A DNA stretch of 64,000 bases from Desulfogranum japonicum DSM 18378 (GTDB lineage Bacteria > Desulfobacterota > Desulfobulbia > Desulfobulbales > Desulfobulbaceae): the NCBI RefSeq assembly GCF_000429945.1, contig NZ_AUCV01000003.1, positions 62,001 through 126,000 on the forward strand. Reading direction: 5' to 3'. Shown here piece by piece: positions 53,874 through 63,025 of the stretch. The position numbers and the translations under genes are program-made. Under the pieces are notes generated by a model that was given only the letters and a program-made list of their open reading frames with translations, had not been told where the DNA came from and made no database searches. How positions within the stretch are numbered: the stretch's first letter is position 1; each line of letters opens with the position of its first letter.

Positions 53874-54896
53874 CTAACATATTCGCGGCAATGGTTCTCC
53901 TGTAAGTGGCTCAAGTAAACGGGTCCCGCCAATGGTGGTGGTCAGGGTTACCCGTGGTTTTTTACCCTGTTCCACCGTACTGACCGTGCCAATGATGGCG
54001 CTGTCTTTTCCTTCAGGCGTTTGCCGCATGATTTTAACCAGTTGCTCAGCTCTTGAGGCTGTGCAGATAATGAGGCATTTCCCTTCATTGGCCAGGTAGA
54101 GAGGGTCAAGGCCTATTATTTCGCAGGCTGTGTTTACCGAGGGTTTGATGGGGAGTTTGTCCTGTTCCAGAATAATATTCACCTTGGAAGATTGGGCAAT
54201 TTCACAGAGTGTGGTGGCCAGACCACCTCTTGTAGGATCTCGCATGACGTGTACGTCACAGGTTTCCGGTTCGAGGATGGAGGCAACCAGGTTGTGCAGG
54301 GAGGTAGTGTCACTTGCAATATCTCCGCCTATGTCAATTCCTGCCTGGTTGCTCATGATGGTTATGCCATGATCTCCCAGGCTTCCCGAAATAATCACCT
54401 TGTCTCCAGGTTTAGCGCGCTTGCCTGATATATTACAGTGGTGGGCGACAACGCCAATGCCTGTGGTATTGATGAAGAGCCCGTCTGCTGCTCCTTTGGG
54501 GACAACCTTGGTGTCTCCGGTGACAATGGCCACACCAGCCTCTTCGCTCACTCTGCCGATGGTCTGGATTATTTTTTCCAAATCGTCCAGGGGAAAACCT
54601 TCTTCAATGATCAAGGCAAGGCTTAATGCTATTGGGCGTGCACCTCGCATGGCCAGATCGTTAATCGTTCCGTTTACAGCCAGCTCTCCTATGTTCCCAC
54701 CAGGAAAAAAGAGAGGGGTAACGACATAACTGTCAGTGCTCATGGCTATACGGCCTGTTTGTTCGTCCAGAACAGCGCAATCTTCCAGGCTTGCAAGGGC
54801 TGGGCTGGTAAGGTACTTGAGAAACAGTTCTCCTATGAGTTTTTGACTTGCCAATCCACCGCTGCCGTGATCAAGGCTGATCGTTTTTTTATCCAT
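53874..54896 (-). CDS. hypE: Carbamoyl dehydratase HypE
   Basis: 340 residues of the PurM/SelD-type ATPase fold, with the essential C-terminal PRIC tail whose Cys carries the thiocarbamate that becomes cyanide. N-terminal SLDHGSGGLASQKLI and GTINDLAMRGARPIAL are typical. Together with HypF it makes the CN ligands of the NiFe site. Confidence 0.95.
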   Translation of the reverse strand: MDKKTISLDHGSGGLASQKLIGELFLKYLTSPALASLEDCAVLDEQTGRIAMSTDSYVVTPLFFPGGNIGELAVNGTINDLAMRGARPIALSLALIIEEGFPLDDLEKIIQTIGRVSEEAGVAIVTGDTKVVPKGAADGLFINTTGIGVVAHHCNISGKRAKPGDKVIISGSLGDHGITIMSNQAGIDIGGDIASDTTSLHNLVASILEPETCDVHVMRDPTRGGLATTLCEIAQSSKVNIILEQDKLPIKPSVNTACEIIGLDPLYLANEGKCLIICTASRAEQLVKIMRQTPEGKDSAIIGTVSTVEQGKKPRVTLTTTIGGTRLLEPLTGEPLPRIC

Positions 54897-54936
54897 GTTT
54901 CACTCTGTTCAGCTCTGAAGTTCTAGTGTTAAGTAT

Positions 54937-56025
54937 CTATTTTTTATCGCTATAGCGGTAAAATGCGGCACAGGTACCTTCGCTGGACACCATGCATGGG
55001 CCCACAGGGTTAAGCGGAGTGCATCGCGTGCCGTAAAGGGGGCAGTCCGGGGGGAGTAAATGCCCCTTGAGTATGTCGCCGCATTTGCAGCCTTTCGGCT
55101 CCCCGGCGGGTTCTGGATGAATATCAAGTTGTCGCGTTGCATCGAAACAGGCAAATTCTTCTCTGAGTTCAAGGCCGCTGTCGGGGATTGTGCCAAGACC
55201 TCTCCATTCAGAATCTGTTTCCATAAAGACTTGGTGCATGAGTTGGGATGCCCTGAGATTGCCCTGGGAAGTTACCGCTCTGGTGTAACAATTCTCGACA
55301 GTAGGTGCCTTTCTTTGTATTTGTCCGGCAAGACTGAGGAGTCCTGCCAGGATGTCTGCCGGCTCAAAGCCAGCGACAGCGCAACAGAGTTTGTAGTCGC
55401 GTGCAATGGGAAGGTAGGCGTCACTGCCAATGATGGCACTGACATGGCCTGGGCACAGGAGTCCGTCAACCGCTAGGTCAGGATCGCCCATAAGTTGTTT
55501 GAGGGCACTGGGCATGGTCTTGCCGGCACTCAGAATAAAAAAGTTTTTAATCTCCAGGTTTTTTGCCATCAGCACTGTCGCAGCAATTGTGGGTGCTGTT
55601 GTTTCAAAGCCTATGGCAGGAAAGACAATATTTTTTTTCGGGTTGTTTTGTGCAAGGCTGAGGGCATCCATGGGGGAATAGACGATTTCAACCTGTCCTC
55701 CCCGTGACCTTGCGTCGGCAAGGGAGCCCGAAGTACCCGGTACCCTGATCAGGTCGCCAAAGGTTGTCACGATGGTTTCGGGAAGAGACGCAGCTGCTAC
55801 AAAGGCATTGATGTGGCTCGCCGGGGTAACGCACACCGGGCATCCCGGACCAGAAAGAAGTGTAACCTCAGGTGGGAGCAGGGATCGTATGCCGTGGCGG
55901 AAAATAGACATTGTGTGTGTCCCGCAAACCTCCATGATGCGAATGGGTTTGTCTACGGTTTTCTGAAGTTCCTGTAGCAGGGGGGCTGTGATTTCCCTGC
56001 TTCTGAATTCATCGGCACATTTCAT
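54937..56025 (-). CDS. hypD: Hydrogenase maturation protein HypD
   Basis: 362 residues with the family cysteines CGTHTMSIFRHGIRSLLP and GPGCPVCVTP, and the C-terminal Fe-S cysteines (CKCGDILKGHLLPPDC). It assembles Fe(CN)2CO with HypC. Its start overlaps hypC's stop by 4 bases. Confidence 0.95.
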   Translation of the reverse strand: MKCADEFRSREITAPLLQELQKTVDKPIRIMEVCGTHTMSIFRHGIRSLLPPEVTLLSGPGCPVCVTPASHINAFVAAASLPETIVTTFGDLIRVPGTSGSLADARSRGGQVEIVYSPMDALSLAQNNPKKNIVFPAIGFETTAPTIAATVLMAKNLEIKNFFILSAGKTMPSALKQLMGDPDLAVDGLLCPGHVSAIIGSDAYLPIARDYKLCCAVAGFEPADILAGLLSLAGQIQRKAPTVENCYTRAVTSQGNLRASQLMHQVFMETDSEWRGLGTIPDSGLELREEFACFDATRQLDIHPEPAGEPKGCKCGDILKGHLLPPDCPLYGTRCTPLNPVGPCMVSSEGTCAAFYRYSDKK

Positions 56026-56300
56026 TGTTCTTGGTCCGGAAGGCGGCCTTCCCGTTCCAGGGCCTCGGCCATTTGACGCATGAGGTCAAGATTGATTTTT
56101 GCTTCTTCTTCACTTAATGAATGAATCGCAAACCCGGCATGGATGATCACATAGTCGCCCACTTGCGGTATTCTATCGACCATTTCCAGGCGCACTTCTT
56201 TTTGTATTCCATCGGTGTTGACCAGGGCAACCAGGGGATCACTGAAGTCTCCTTCGGTTCCTTTTAATTCAACAACCTGCATGGGTACGGCTAAACACAT
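56022..56300 (-). CDS. hypC: Hydrogenase maturation chaperone HypC
   Basis: 92 residues beginning MCLAVPMQV with the conserved N-terminal Cys 2. Carries the iron unit with HypD. It lies 22 bp after hypF. Confidence 0.94.
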   Translation of the reverse strand: MCLAVPMQVVELKGTEGDFSDPLVALVNTDGIQKEVRLEMVDRIPQVGDYVIIHAGFAIHSLSEEEAKINLDLMRQMAEALEREGRLPDQEQ

Positions 56301-56322
56301 AGGGTCCTCTCTTTGTTTCCTG

Positions 56323-58689
56323 TTACATTGTCAGCGTATTTCTGGTGAATGGTTGGGGTGGTCCGTTTCCTTTTTCGGTCGGCGCTCCGGCGATAAATGC
56401 CTGTCCCAGGGAGATCCCTCCATCATTAGTCGGAACCTGTATTCCGCTGTAAACGGTGAAGTTTGCACGCTGAAGCCTGTCTTCCAGGCCTTCGAACAGG
56501 AGTTTGTTTTGCATGCAGCCACCGCAAAGAATAACGGTATTGACGTTATTGATTTTCCTGTATTGTATCAGAAGATGTACCGCTGAGCTGATCAGCCACT
56601 GGTGAAAGTCATAAGCTATTTGTTCCAGGGGCTGCGCCCATAGAATATCACGAATGAGTTCCCTGGCAAGAGGACGATGATCTATTGTGTATAACGATCC
56701 GTGTTCAACCAGGTGAACGGGATAGCGTGGAGCTGGATCATGTGTGGGCTCATGGGCACTGGCGCAGGCCTCCAGAAGCATGGCGGCCTGTCCTTCGTAG
56801 GTGCTGACCGGGCATATGCCCAGTAATCCTGAAACAGCATCGAAAAGTCTGCCGCAGCTGGAGCTCAGTGGGCTGTTGACCTGTTTTTCAAGCATCTGCA
56901 GTAGCAGGTTTCGCCTGGACTCTTCAATGGTAGCCATGGCTGGGAGCTGAGAGAGGGCTTGTTCCAGTTGTTCTGGTGTGCAGGATTCATAAAGCAAAGA
57001 TATGGCCATTCTCCATGGTTCTTTGGCAGCCATATCTCCTCCTGGAAGACGTAAGTGGGAGAGATGTGCCAATCTGCGGTAATGGTACCTGCCAACTTCG
57101 TAAAGTTCGCCACCGTAAACAGTGTCGTCTTCAGCATATCCTGTGCCGTCGAAAATAAGAGCCATACAGGGGGCGTCCAGGTTATGTTCAGCCATGACAG
57201 CGGCAGCGTGTGCGTGGTGGTGCTGCACTGGCTGTAAGGGAATGTTCAGGGAAGCTGCATAACGTGTACTGAGGTAATCCGGGTGCAGGTCACAGGCGAC
57301 CTGCTGGGGAAAACATTGCAGTGCTTTTTGCAGGTGATCAATGCTTTCTCGATAGAAATCTTCACATTCAGGGGTCGAAAGTTCTCCTATGTGTTGGCTG
57401 AGATATGCTTCGCCATTTCTGACGATGCAGAAGGTGTTTTTCATTTCAGCCCCACATGCCAGAATGTCTTCCGTGGTCGCAGCGAGGGGAATGGCGACCG
57501 GTGAAAAGCCTCTTGCCCGGCGAATGGTTCGTATGGCGCCGCCAATGAGTCGCACAACAGAATCGTCCACCCGCGTAACGATATCCCGATTATGGAGGAG
57601 AAAGTAATCAGCCATGGTATGCAGGCGGGCAAGGGCGTCCTGATTACGTATACAGATTGGTTGGCCGCTGATATTGCCACTGGTCATGACCAGTGCCTCC
57701 GGGGCTTGAGGGGTTGCAAACAACAGGACGTGCAGTGGGGTATAGGGTAGCATTATACCCACAATACCCAGTCCGTATGCGAGGTTGGGGGCAAGGATGT
57801 TTTGTGCTTTGTATCGCGCAAGTACTATGGGACTCTGGGGTGAGCAGAGCGCTTTCTGTTCTTCGTCGGAAAGGTGGCAAAGCTGAAGAGCTGTTTCCAG
57901 ATCAGGCACCATTACTGCCAGGGGTTTATCCGGACGCCTTTTTCGTAGTCTGAGTTCAGCGACTGCCTCAGTGGATGTCGCATCCGCGGCCAGGTGAAAA
58001 CCGCCGAGTCCCTTTATGGCTACTATTCTCCCCTGTCCCAGGGCTGTCGCTGCATTTCTGATACAATCGTCAGTATCTATCTCCCGTCCCCTGTTGTCAT
58101 GCCAGCTGAGTTGGGGGCCACATTGGTGGCAGGCATTGGGCTGGGCGTGAAATCTTCGGTTAAGCGGGTCATGGTATTCTTCGGCACAGGCAGGGCACAT
58201 CGCAAAATGCCGCATGGATGTAAAGGGCCTGTCGTAGGGTACTTTTTCGACTATGGTAAAACGTGGGCCACAGTTTGTGCAGTTGGTGAAGGGGTAACCG
58301 TATCTGCGGTCATTGGGATTGAGAATTTCAGACCTGCAGTCTTCGCAGATAGCAATATCTGGAGTAATCGGCACAGTTGCCTTGCCCTGTTGGGAACTTT
58401 CGCAAATTGTGAAATCAGGAAAGTTTTCGAAATCAGAAGGCATACTGATGTTAATATCGGCGATATGTGCCATTGCAGGCGCTTCTGTCCTGAGTCGTGC
58501 CGTAAATTCGTTACATGCCGCTTGAGGCGCAGTGATCCGGATGTGTACTCCGGTTTCAGAGTTGGCCACAGTACCCCGTATGTCGAGAGCTTTTGCAAGG
58601 CGGTAAACAAAAGGACGAAATCCCACCCCTTGAACTATGCCCTGAACTGTCAGGTTGTACTGTTTGTGTGTCGTGTCAGCAGGGTGCAT
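56323..58689 (-). CDS. hypF: Carbamoyltransferase HypF
   Basis: 788 residues with all HypF parts in order: acylphosphatase (VQGVGFRPFVYRLAKAL), the zinc-finger pair (CEDCRSEIL, CTNCGPRFT, CPACAEEY, CHQCGPQ), the YrdC domain (GGFHLAADATSTEA), and the Kae1-like carbamoyltransferase domain (HHHAHAAAVMAEH, FDGTGYAEDDTVYGGE). Initiates cyanide-ligand synthesis from carbamoyl phosphate. First gene of hypFCDE; no hydrogenase structural gene is in the window. Confidence 0.95.
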   Translation of the reverse strand: MHPADTTHKQYNLTVQGIVQGVGFRPFVYRLAKALDIRGTVANSETGVHIRITAPQAACNEFTARLRTEAPAMAHIADINISMPSDFENFPDFTICESSQQGKATVPITPDIAICEDCRSEILNPNDRRYGYPFTNCTNCGPRFTIVEKVPYDRPFTSMRHFAMCPACAEEYHDPLNRRFHAQPNACHQCGPQLSWHDNRGREIDTDDCIRNAATALGQGRIVAIKGLGGFHLAADATSTEAVAELRLRKRRPDKPLAVMVPDLETALQLCHLSDEEQKALCSPQSPIVLARYKAQNILAPNLAYGLGIVGIMLPYTPLHVLLFATPQAPEALVMTSGNISGQPICIRNQDALARLHTMADYFLLHNRDIVTRVDDSVVRLIGGAIRTIRRARGFSPVAIPLAATTEDILACGAEMKNTFCIVRNGEAYLSQHIGELSTPECEDFYRESIDHLQKALQCFPQQVACDLHPDYLSTRYAASLNIPLQPVQHHHAHAAAVMAEHNLDAPCMALIFDGTGYAEDDTVYGGELYEVGRYHYRRLAHLSHLRLPGGDMAAKEPWRMAISLLYESCTPEQLEQALSQLPAMATIEESRRNLLLQMLEKQVNSPLSSSCGRLFDAVSGLLGICPVSTYEGQAAMLLEACASAHEPTHDPAPRYPVHLVEHGSLYTIDHRPLARELIRDILWAQPLEQIAYDFHQWLISSAVHLLIQYRKINNVNTVILCGGCMQNKLLFEGLEDRLQRANFTVYSGIQVPTNDGGISLGQAFIAGAPTEKGNGPPQPFTRNTLTM

Positions 58690-58785
58690 GCAACCTTTAA
58701 CCCGTATTCTTATGCCTTGTACATGGTCACCTGGCCTGGAAAATGTTTGAAACTGTCACTATTTTCCAGGGCACCGTATTTCAGC

Positions 58786-58821
58786 CAGTGCCTGTCCGTA
58801 AGTGGCCTTCCAGGAGGCCAG
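58786..58821 (+). repeat. REP-like unit (family R1)
   Basis: AGTGCCTGTCCGTAAGTGG followed by the hairpin TGGCCT-TCCAGG-AGGCCA. It lies in the 312-bp gap (58690-59001) before hypF, which otherwise shows nothing recognisable. Confidence 0.5.
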
Positions 58822-59001
58822 TCTTTTTGCTTTGGAGTCAAAAGTAAAAAAGGATGGACGGGCATCAATTTATACTATGCACTCTATCGCACCTGTACAA
58901 ATAATGCACCTGTTTTTGCATGAATGAACAATTTGCATACTTTGCATAATTAATATTGATGGGATTATGTGATCTAGTCTGTAATGAATTTGTAAAAAAA
59001 A

Positions 59002-59256
59002 TTATTGATAGGCTTCAACTTCTTTGCAAAGTTTTTTGTATTGGGGAGAATCAACGATTTTTTGTTGCTCGAGTTCGTCTATTTCTTCCTGGCTAAGATG
59101 AATCAGGCCGCAGGCAGGACAGGCCAAGTCGACGTCATCGTGGGCAGCTCGTTCTTTTAGTTCATCTGCGGTCATGTGTCCCACGTATCCGCAGGCGCAA
59201 CTTGGGCACTCGACGCGAACCGGTTTGCGGTACTTTTTTCTTTTCTTTTCTGCCAT
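59002..59256 (-). CDS. Small zinc-ribbon-like protein
   Basis: 84 residues, Lys/Arg-rich start (MAEKKRKKYRKPVRVE), then CPSCACGYVG and CPACGLIHLS, two Cys pairs as in zinc ribbons, and an acidic helical C-terminus. It sits 66 bp after the MvhD gene and may belong to the hdr operon. No function known. Confidence 0.7.
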   Translation of the reverse strand: MAEKKRKKYRKPVRVECPSCACGYVGHMTADELKERAAHDDVDLACPACGLIHLSQEEIDELEQQKIVDSPQYKKLCKEVEAYQ

Positions 59257-59322
59257 GTTATATCACTGCGTTGGGTACAATCTGTAGAAAGCCAATTCCG
59301 TAATGTATAGGAGCCCGGCTGA

Positions 59323-59724
59323 TTATGGGGTTTCTGATTTCAGGTCCAGAAGCGACTGATGCATTTGATTGATGGCTTCAACCAGTTTATCCTGCTCGGC
59401 TGAAGAGAGCCAGGCTATTGTAAACCGTTCTTCTTCATATCCCAAATCATCAAGTACTTCTTCAATGACTTCTGCGCGCGCAAGAGCTTTGTAGTTGCCG
59501 TCCTGGTAATGGCACTCTCCAAGCAGGCAGCCCAGCAGCATTACTCCATCTGCACCTTGATTTAAGGCGTGGATGACCATATCCGGGTGCACCATGCCTG
59601 AACACATGACGCGAATGATGCGTACAGAACAGGGATATTGCAGGCGTGAGATGCCGGCCAGGTCTGCCGCTGCGTAGGAGCACCAATTGCAGCAAAAAGC
59701 TATTATTTTAATTTCATTTTCCAT
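59323..59724 (-). CDS. mvhD: MvhD/FlpD-type Fe-S subunit (hydrogenase iron-sulfur subunit)
   Basis: 133 residues from ATG 59724 (MENEIKIIAFCCNWC); a longer upstream frame lies inside hdrA and is spurious. Family motifs: CCNWCSYAAADLAG, VRIIRVMCSGMV, GVMLLGCLLGECHY. It carries a [2Fe-2S] cluster and passes electrons into HdrA. It overlaps hdrA by 11 bp. Confidence 0.9.
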   Translation of the reverse strand: MENEIKIIAFCCNWCSYAAADLAGISRLQYPCSVRIIRVMCSGMVHPDMVIHALNQGADGVMLLGCLLGECHYQDGNYKALARAEVIEEVLDDLGYEEERFTIAWLSSAEQDKLVEAINQMHQSLLDLKSETP

Positions 59725-62700
59725 GTGACTGTTCTGGAGGTGCAGGTGTTGCCTGGGAGTGCCCTTGTGCAGGTTGAAGTGCTGCCTCGATCTGGGCAAG
59801 GAGCTGGTCATAATCGAAACCAGTGATATTGACGCCCCTCTTGGGGCAAATTCCCTGGCAAATTCCGCATCCTTTGCACAATGCAGGATCAATTTCCACG
59901 ATTTTGTGTTCTTCTCCATCACTGGTTGCCGTTTCAACCAAGGTGATGGCAGCATATGGACATGCTTCAATGCATAATGCGCAACCATCGCAATGTTCAA
60001 GGTCGACAATTGCAGTGATGGGGTCCAGTTCAATTGTCTTTTTACTGAGTAATGCAGACGCCTTGGCTGCTGCTGCAAGGGATTGGGAAATCGATTCCTC
60101 CACGGGTTTTGGGTAATGGGCAAGTCCTGTTACAAATATTCCATCGGTGTTGAACTCCACAGGCCTCAACTTGACATGCGCTTCCTGAAAAAAACCATCG
60201 CTGTTTAAAGGCAGTTTGAAAATATTTGCCAGGTCTTTGGAGTCCGGATTGGATAGCGTTGCCGAAGCAAGGATAACCAGATCTGCTTCAATTTCCAGAG
60301 GGCGGTGCAGTACGTGGTCATACACTTGTACCAGGGCCCCCTTTTCCCCTTCGGCAATTGTCGGTTCTCCGTGAAGTTCGTAATTGATAAAAATTATACC
60401 GAGCTCGCGGGCCTGGTTATAAATTCTTTCTCGTTGTCCATAGGTGCGAATTTCTCTATAGAGGATGTAAATACGTCGACTGGGCACCTCTTTTTTCAGC
60501 TTGATTGCACTTTGGATCGAATGGGTGCAGCATGATTTTGAACAGTAAGGGCGCTGTGTGTTGCGAGAGCCGACACATTGAATAAAAACAAAGGACTCTC
60601 CGTTGGCAATGCGCACTTCGTTGTGCATATGCAGTTTGTCAAATTCTATGGAAGCGACCACATTGGGTATTTTTCCATAACTGAATTCTTTTGGAATATA
60701 TCGTTTTCCACCAGAAGCAATGATCGTGGCACCATGTTCAATGGTTTTCTTGCGCCCGCTGCCACTTTTTATAACGGTTTTAAAATGTCCGGCGTGGCCG
60801 GTCGACCCGGTGACAGTTGTCTTCAGATGTACGGTTATGTTTTCCTGTTCAAAGACTTTTTCCTGCAGTTCCTTGAGATACAGGGGGACATGTTCTCCGC
60901 TCCATGTCTGATACAGGTGTAGGGCGTTGCCTCCAAGGAGTGAGGATTTTTCGATCAGCTCAACCTTGAACCCCTGGCCGGCGAGGTTGAGGGCCGAGGT
61001 CATGCCCGAGACACCGCCGCCAATAATAAGTGCGCGAGCAATAACCGGAACCTTAATGGGGTGTAGGGGTTTTTGCAGTGTTACCTTGGCAACGGCCATA
61101 CGGATAAGGTCTTTGGCTTTTTCCGTAGCCATTCCGGGAGTATTCTTATGGACCCATGCGTCTTGATTGCGGATATTGGCCATCTCGATGAGGAATTCAT
61201 TGATGCCGGCAGCTTTCAGGGTCTGACGAAAGAGGGGTTCGTGGGTTCGCGGGCTGCAGGCTGCAACAACGATGCTGTCGAGATTTTTTTCGCGTATCTG
61301 TTGTGTTATAAAATCCTGGGTGTCCTGGGCACAGGAAAAGAGGTTTTGTTCAACATGTATCACGCCAGGAAGGGTTCTGGCATACGTTGCCACATTGTCC
61401 ACATCAATTACACCGGCAATGTTGGTACCGCAGTGACAAACATATACACCTATGCGCGGTTGGCCTTCCTGATGGTGTCGCTCCTCTGGGTAGCTTATCT
61501 CAGCTGTCTGTTGGAATCGTGCTGCACTCAATAATTCTTCCGCGCAAGCCGCTGCGGCAGAACCACCTATGACAGCCTGGGGGATATCTCTGGGACCATT
61601 AAATGCCCCACAGGTAAAGATACCTTTTTTGGAGGTGGATACAGGCATGAAAGCTGAGATGGAGGCAAAGCGGTCGGGTGTGATGTGAATCCCCATGCGC
61701 TCGGCAAGGATGATAGCGGAATCAGGCGTTTCCAGGCCAACGGAAAGGATGACCATGTCAAAAAACTTTTCAACCTGTCGTCCCTGTTCATTGGCATAGT
61801 GCAATCTGAGGCTACCTTTGCGATCTCCGGGCTCAAGGCTGTGTATTTTTGCCCTGGTGTATTGGATATTGTATTCTTTTTGACTGCGGTTAAAGTATCT
61901 GTCGAAATCTTTGCCGTGGGTACGCATATCTGTGTAGAAGATTGTGATTTCTACTTCGGGAAGCAGCTCCTTGATCATGATGGCTTCTTTGATCGCGGAC
62001 ATACAGCATACTGAAGAGCAGTACTCGTTATTGCAGTGGTTTTTATCCCGGCTGCCCACGCACTGCAGGAAGGCGATACTCTTGGGAGATGAATTATCCG
62101 ATGGTCTGGCCAATACTCCACCGGTGGGCCCGGTGGGGGCAAGAATGCGTTCAAGCTGCATTGAGGATAGGACATTCGGGAATTTCCCAAACCCCCAGAT
62201 GCTTCTTTTTTGTGGGTTGAAGGCCTGAAAACCGGGCGCGAGTATGATAGCGCCTACATGTATTTCGTGATGTTTGGGTGTATCGTGAAAAATGATGGCT
62301 TCGGCCGGGCAGATGTCACGGCAGATACCACACTCTTTATCGTTTTTCAGGTGCAGGCAGACCCCGCTGTCAATTTCGTATTTTAATGGTACAGCCTGCG
62401 GATATTTTATGAAAATTGCTTTGCGTGGACCAAGGCTGCAATTGAAATCATCCTCGGTTGAAACCGGGCAGATATTGGAACATTGGCCGCAGGCAATACA
62501 GCGCTCCTGGTCAATGTAGCGCGGGGATTCTTTGACGTGGGCTGTAAAGTCACCCTCGGTTCCCTGAATCTGTTCAACTTCTGCCAGAGTAATGATCTTA
62601 ATATTACGGTGACGGCCACATTCCACCAGTTTGGGCGCAATGATACACATTGAGCAGTCATTGGTTGGATAGGTTTTGTCAAATTGGGGCATGGCTCCAC

Positions 62701-62827
62701 CTATTGCCCCGCTTTTTTCTATCAGGTACACGAAGAATCCAGCGTCAGCGAGGTCAAGAGCAGCCTGCATACCAGCAATGCCACCTCCGACCACCATGAC
62801 TGCACCAATTTTTTTACCCTCTGGCAT
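59714..62827 (-). CDS. hdrA: HdrA-like FAD/Fe-S electron-bifurcation subunit, long fused form
   Basis: 1,037 residues. An N-terminal HdrA-like unit (GGGIAGMQAALDLADAG; Cys motifs CSMCIIAP, CIACGQCSNICP, CGICRDICP) precedes the usual HdrA core (YVCHCGTNIAGVIDVD near 458; second flavin motif GGGVSGMTSALNLAGQG near 604). The C-terminus holds two [4Fe-4S] motifs (CDGCALCIEACP, CKGCGICQGICP). The long form is known from sulfate reducers. It likely couples H2- or Fd-derived electrons with a thiol/disulfide reaction through HdrD and MvhD. Confidence 0.9.
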   Translation of the reverse strand: MPEGKKIGAVMVVGGGIAGMQAALDLADAGFFVYLIEKSGAIGGAMPQFDKTYPTNDCSMCIIAPKLVECGRHRNIKIITLAEVEQIQGTEGDFTAHVKESPRYIDQERCIACGQCSNICPVSTEDDFNCSLGPRKAIFIKYPQAVPLKYEIDSGVCLHLKNDKECGICRDICPAEAIIFHDTPKHHEIHVGAIILAPGFQAFNPQKRSIWGFGKFPNVLSSMQLERILAPTGPTGGVLARPSDNSSPKSIAFLQCVGSRDKNHCNNEYCSSVCCMSAIKEAIMIKELLPEVEITIFYTDMRTHGKDFDRYFNRSQKEYNIQYTRAKIHSLEPGDRKGSLRLHYANEQGRQVEKFFDMVILSVGLETPDSAIILAERMGIHITPDRFASISAFMPVSTSKKGIFTCGAFNGPRDIPQAVIGGSAAAACAEELLSAARFQQTAEISYPEERHHQEGQPRIGVYVCHCGTNIAGVIDVDNVATYARTLPGVIHVEQNLFSCAQDTQDFITQQIREKNLDSIVVAACSPRTHEPLFRQTLKAAGINEFLIEMANIRNQDAWVHKNTPGMATEKAKDLIRMAVAKVTLQKPLHPIKVPVIARALIIGGGVSGMTSALNLAGQGFKVELIEKSSLLGGNALHLYQTWSGEHVPLYLKELQEKVFEQENITVHLKTTVTGSTGHAGHFKTVIKSGSGRKKTIEHGATIIASGGKRYIPKEFSYGKIPNVVASIEFDKLHMHNEVRIANGESFVFIQCVGSRNTQRPYCSKSCCTHSIQSAIKLKKEVPSRRIYILYREIRTYGQRERIYNQARELGIIFINYELHGEPTIAEGEKGALVQVYDHVLHRPLEIEADLVILASATLSNPDSKDLANIFKLPLNSDGFFQEAHVKLRPVEFNTDGIFVTGLAHYPKPVEESISQSLAAAAKASALLSKKTIELDPITAIVDLEHCDGCALCIEACPYAAITLVETATSDGEEHKIVEIDPALCKGCGICQGICPKRGVNITGFDYDQLLAQIEAALQPAQGHSQATPAPPEQSHGK

Positions 62828-63025
62828 GAATCAGCAACCTGTGTAGTTTCCCTTGGGGACAAAGCTGTCCCGGCGGTTGGTATTGTCTATTTCTGGGTGC
62901 ATACGAGAGTGCCCGGTTTCGCAAATCGCTATGATAAAGGTGAATTATCTGCTGCATCATACTCTGTGCCGGGGTAGCAAAGCCGTGATACGCCTCAGGT
63001 TCTCGGGCGTGAAATACTTTCGATT

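Noticed and set aside
57994-58923. 309-codon open frame on the plus strand opposite hypF
   Set aside because: It lies wholly antisense to the N-terminal half of hypF, which has all family motifs; the composition is a mirror of hypF codons and no domain is recognisable.
59725-60123. N-terminal extension of the MvhD gene
   Set aside because: The extension runs inside hdrA in another frame; the conserved protein starts at ATG 59724.
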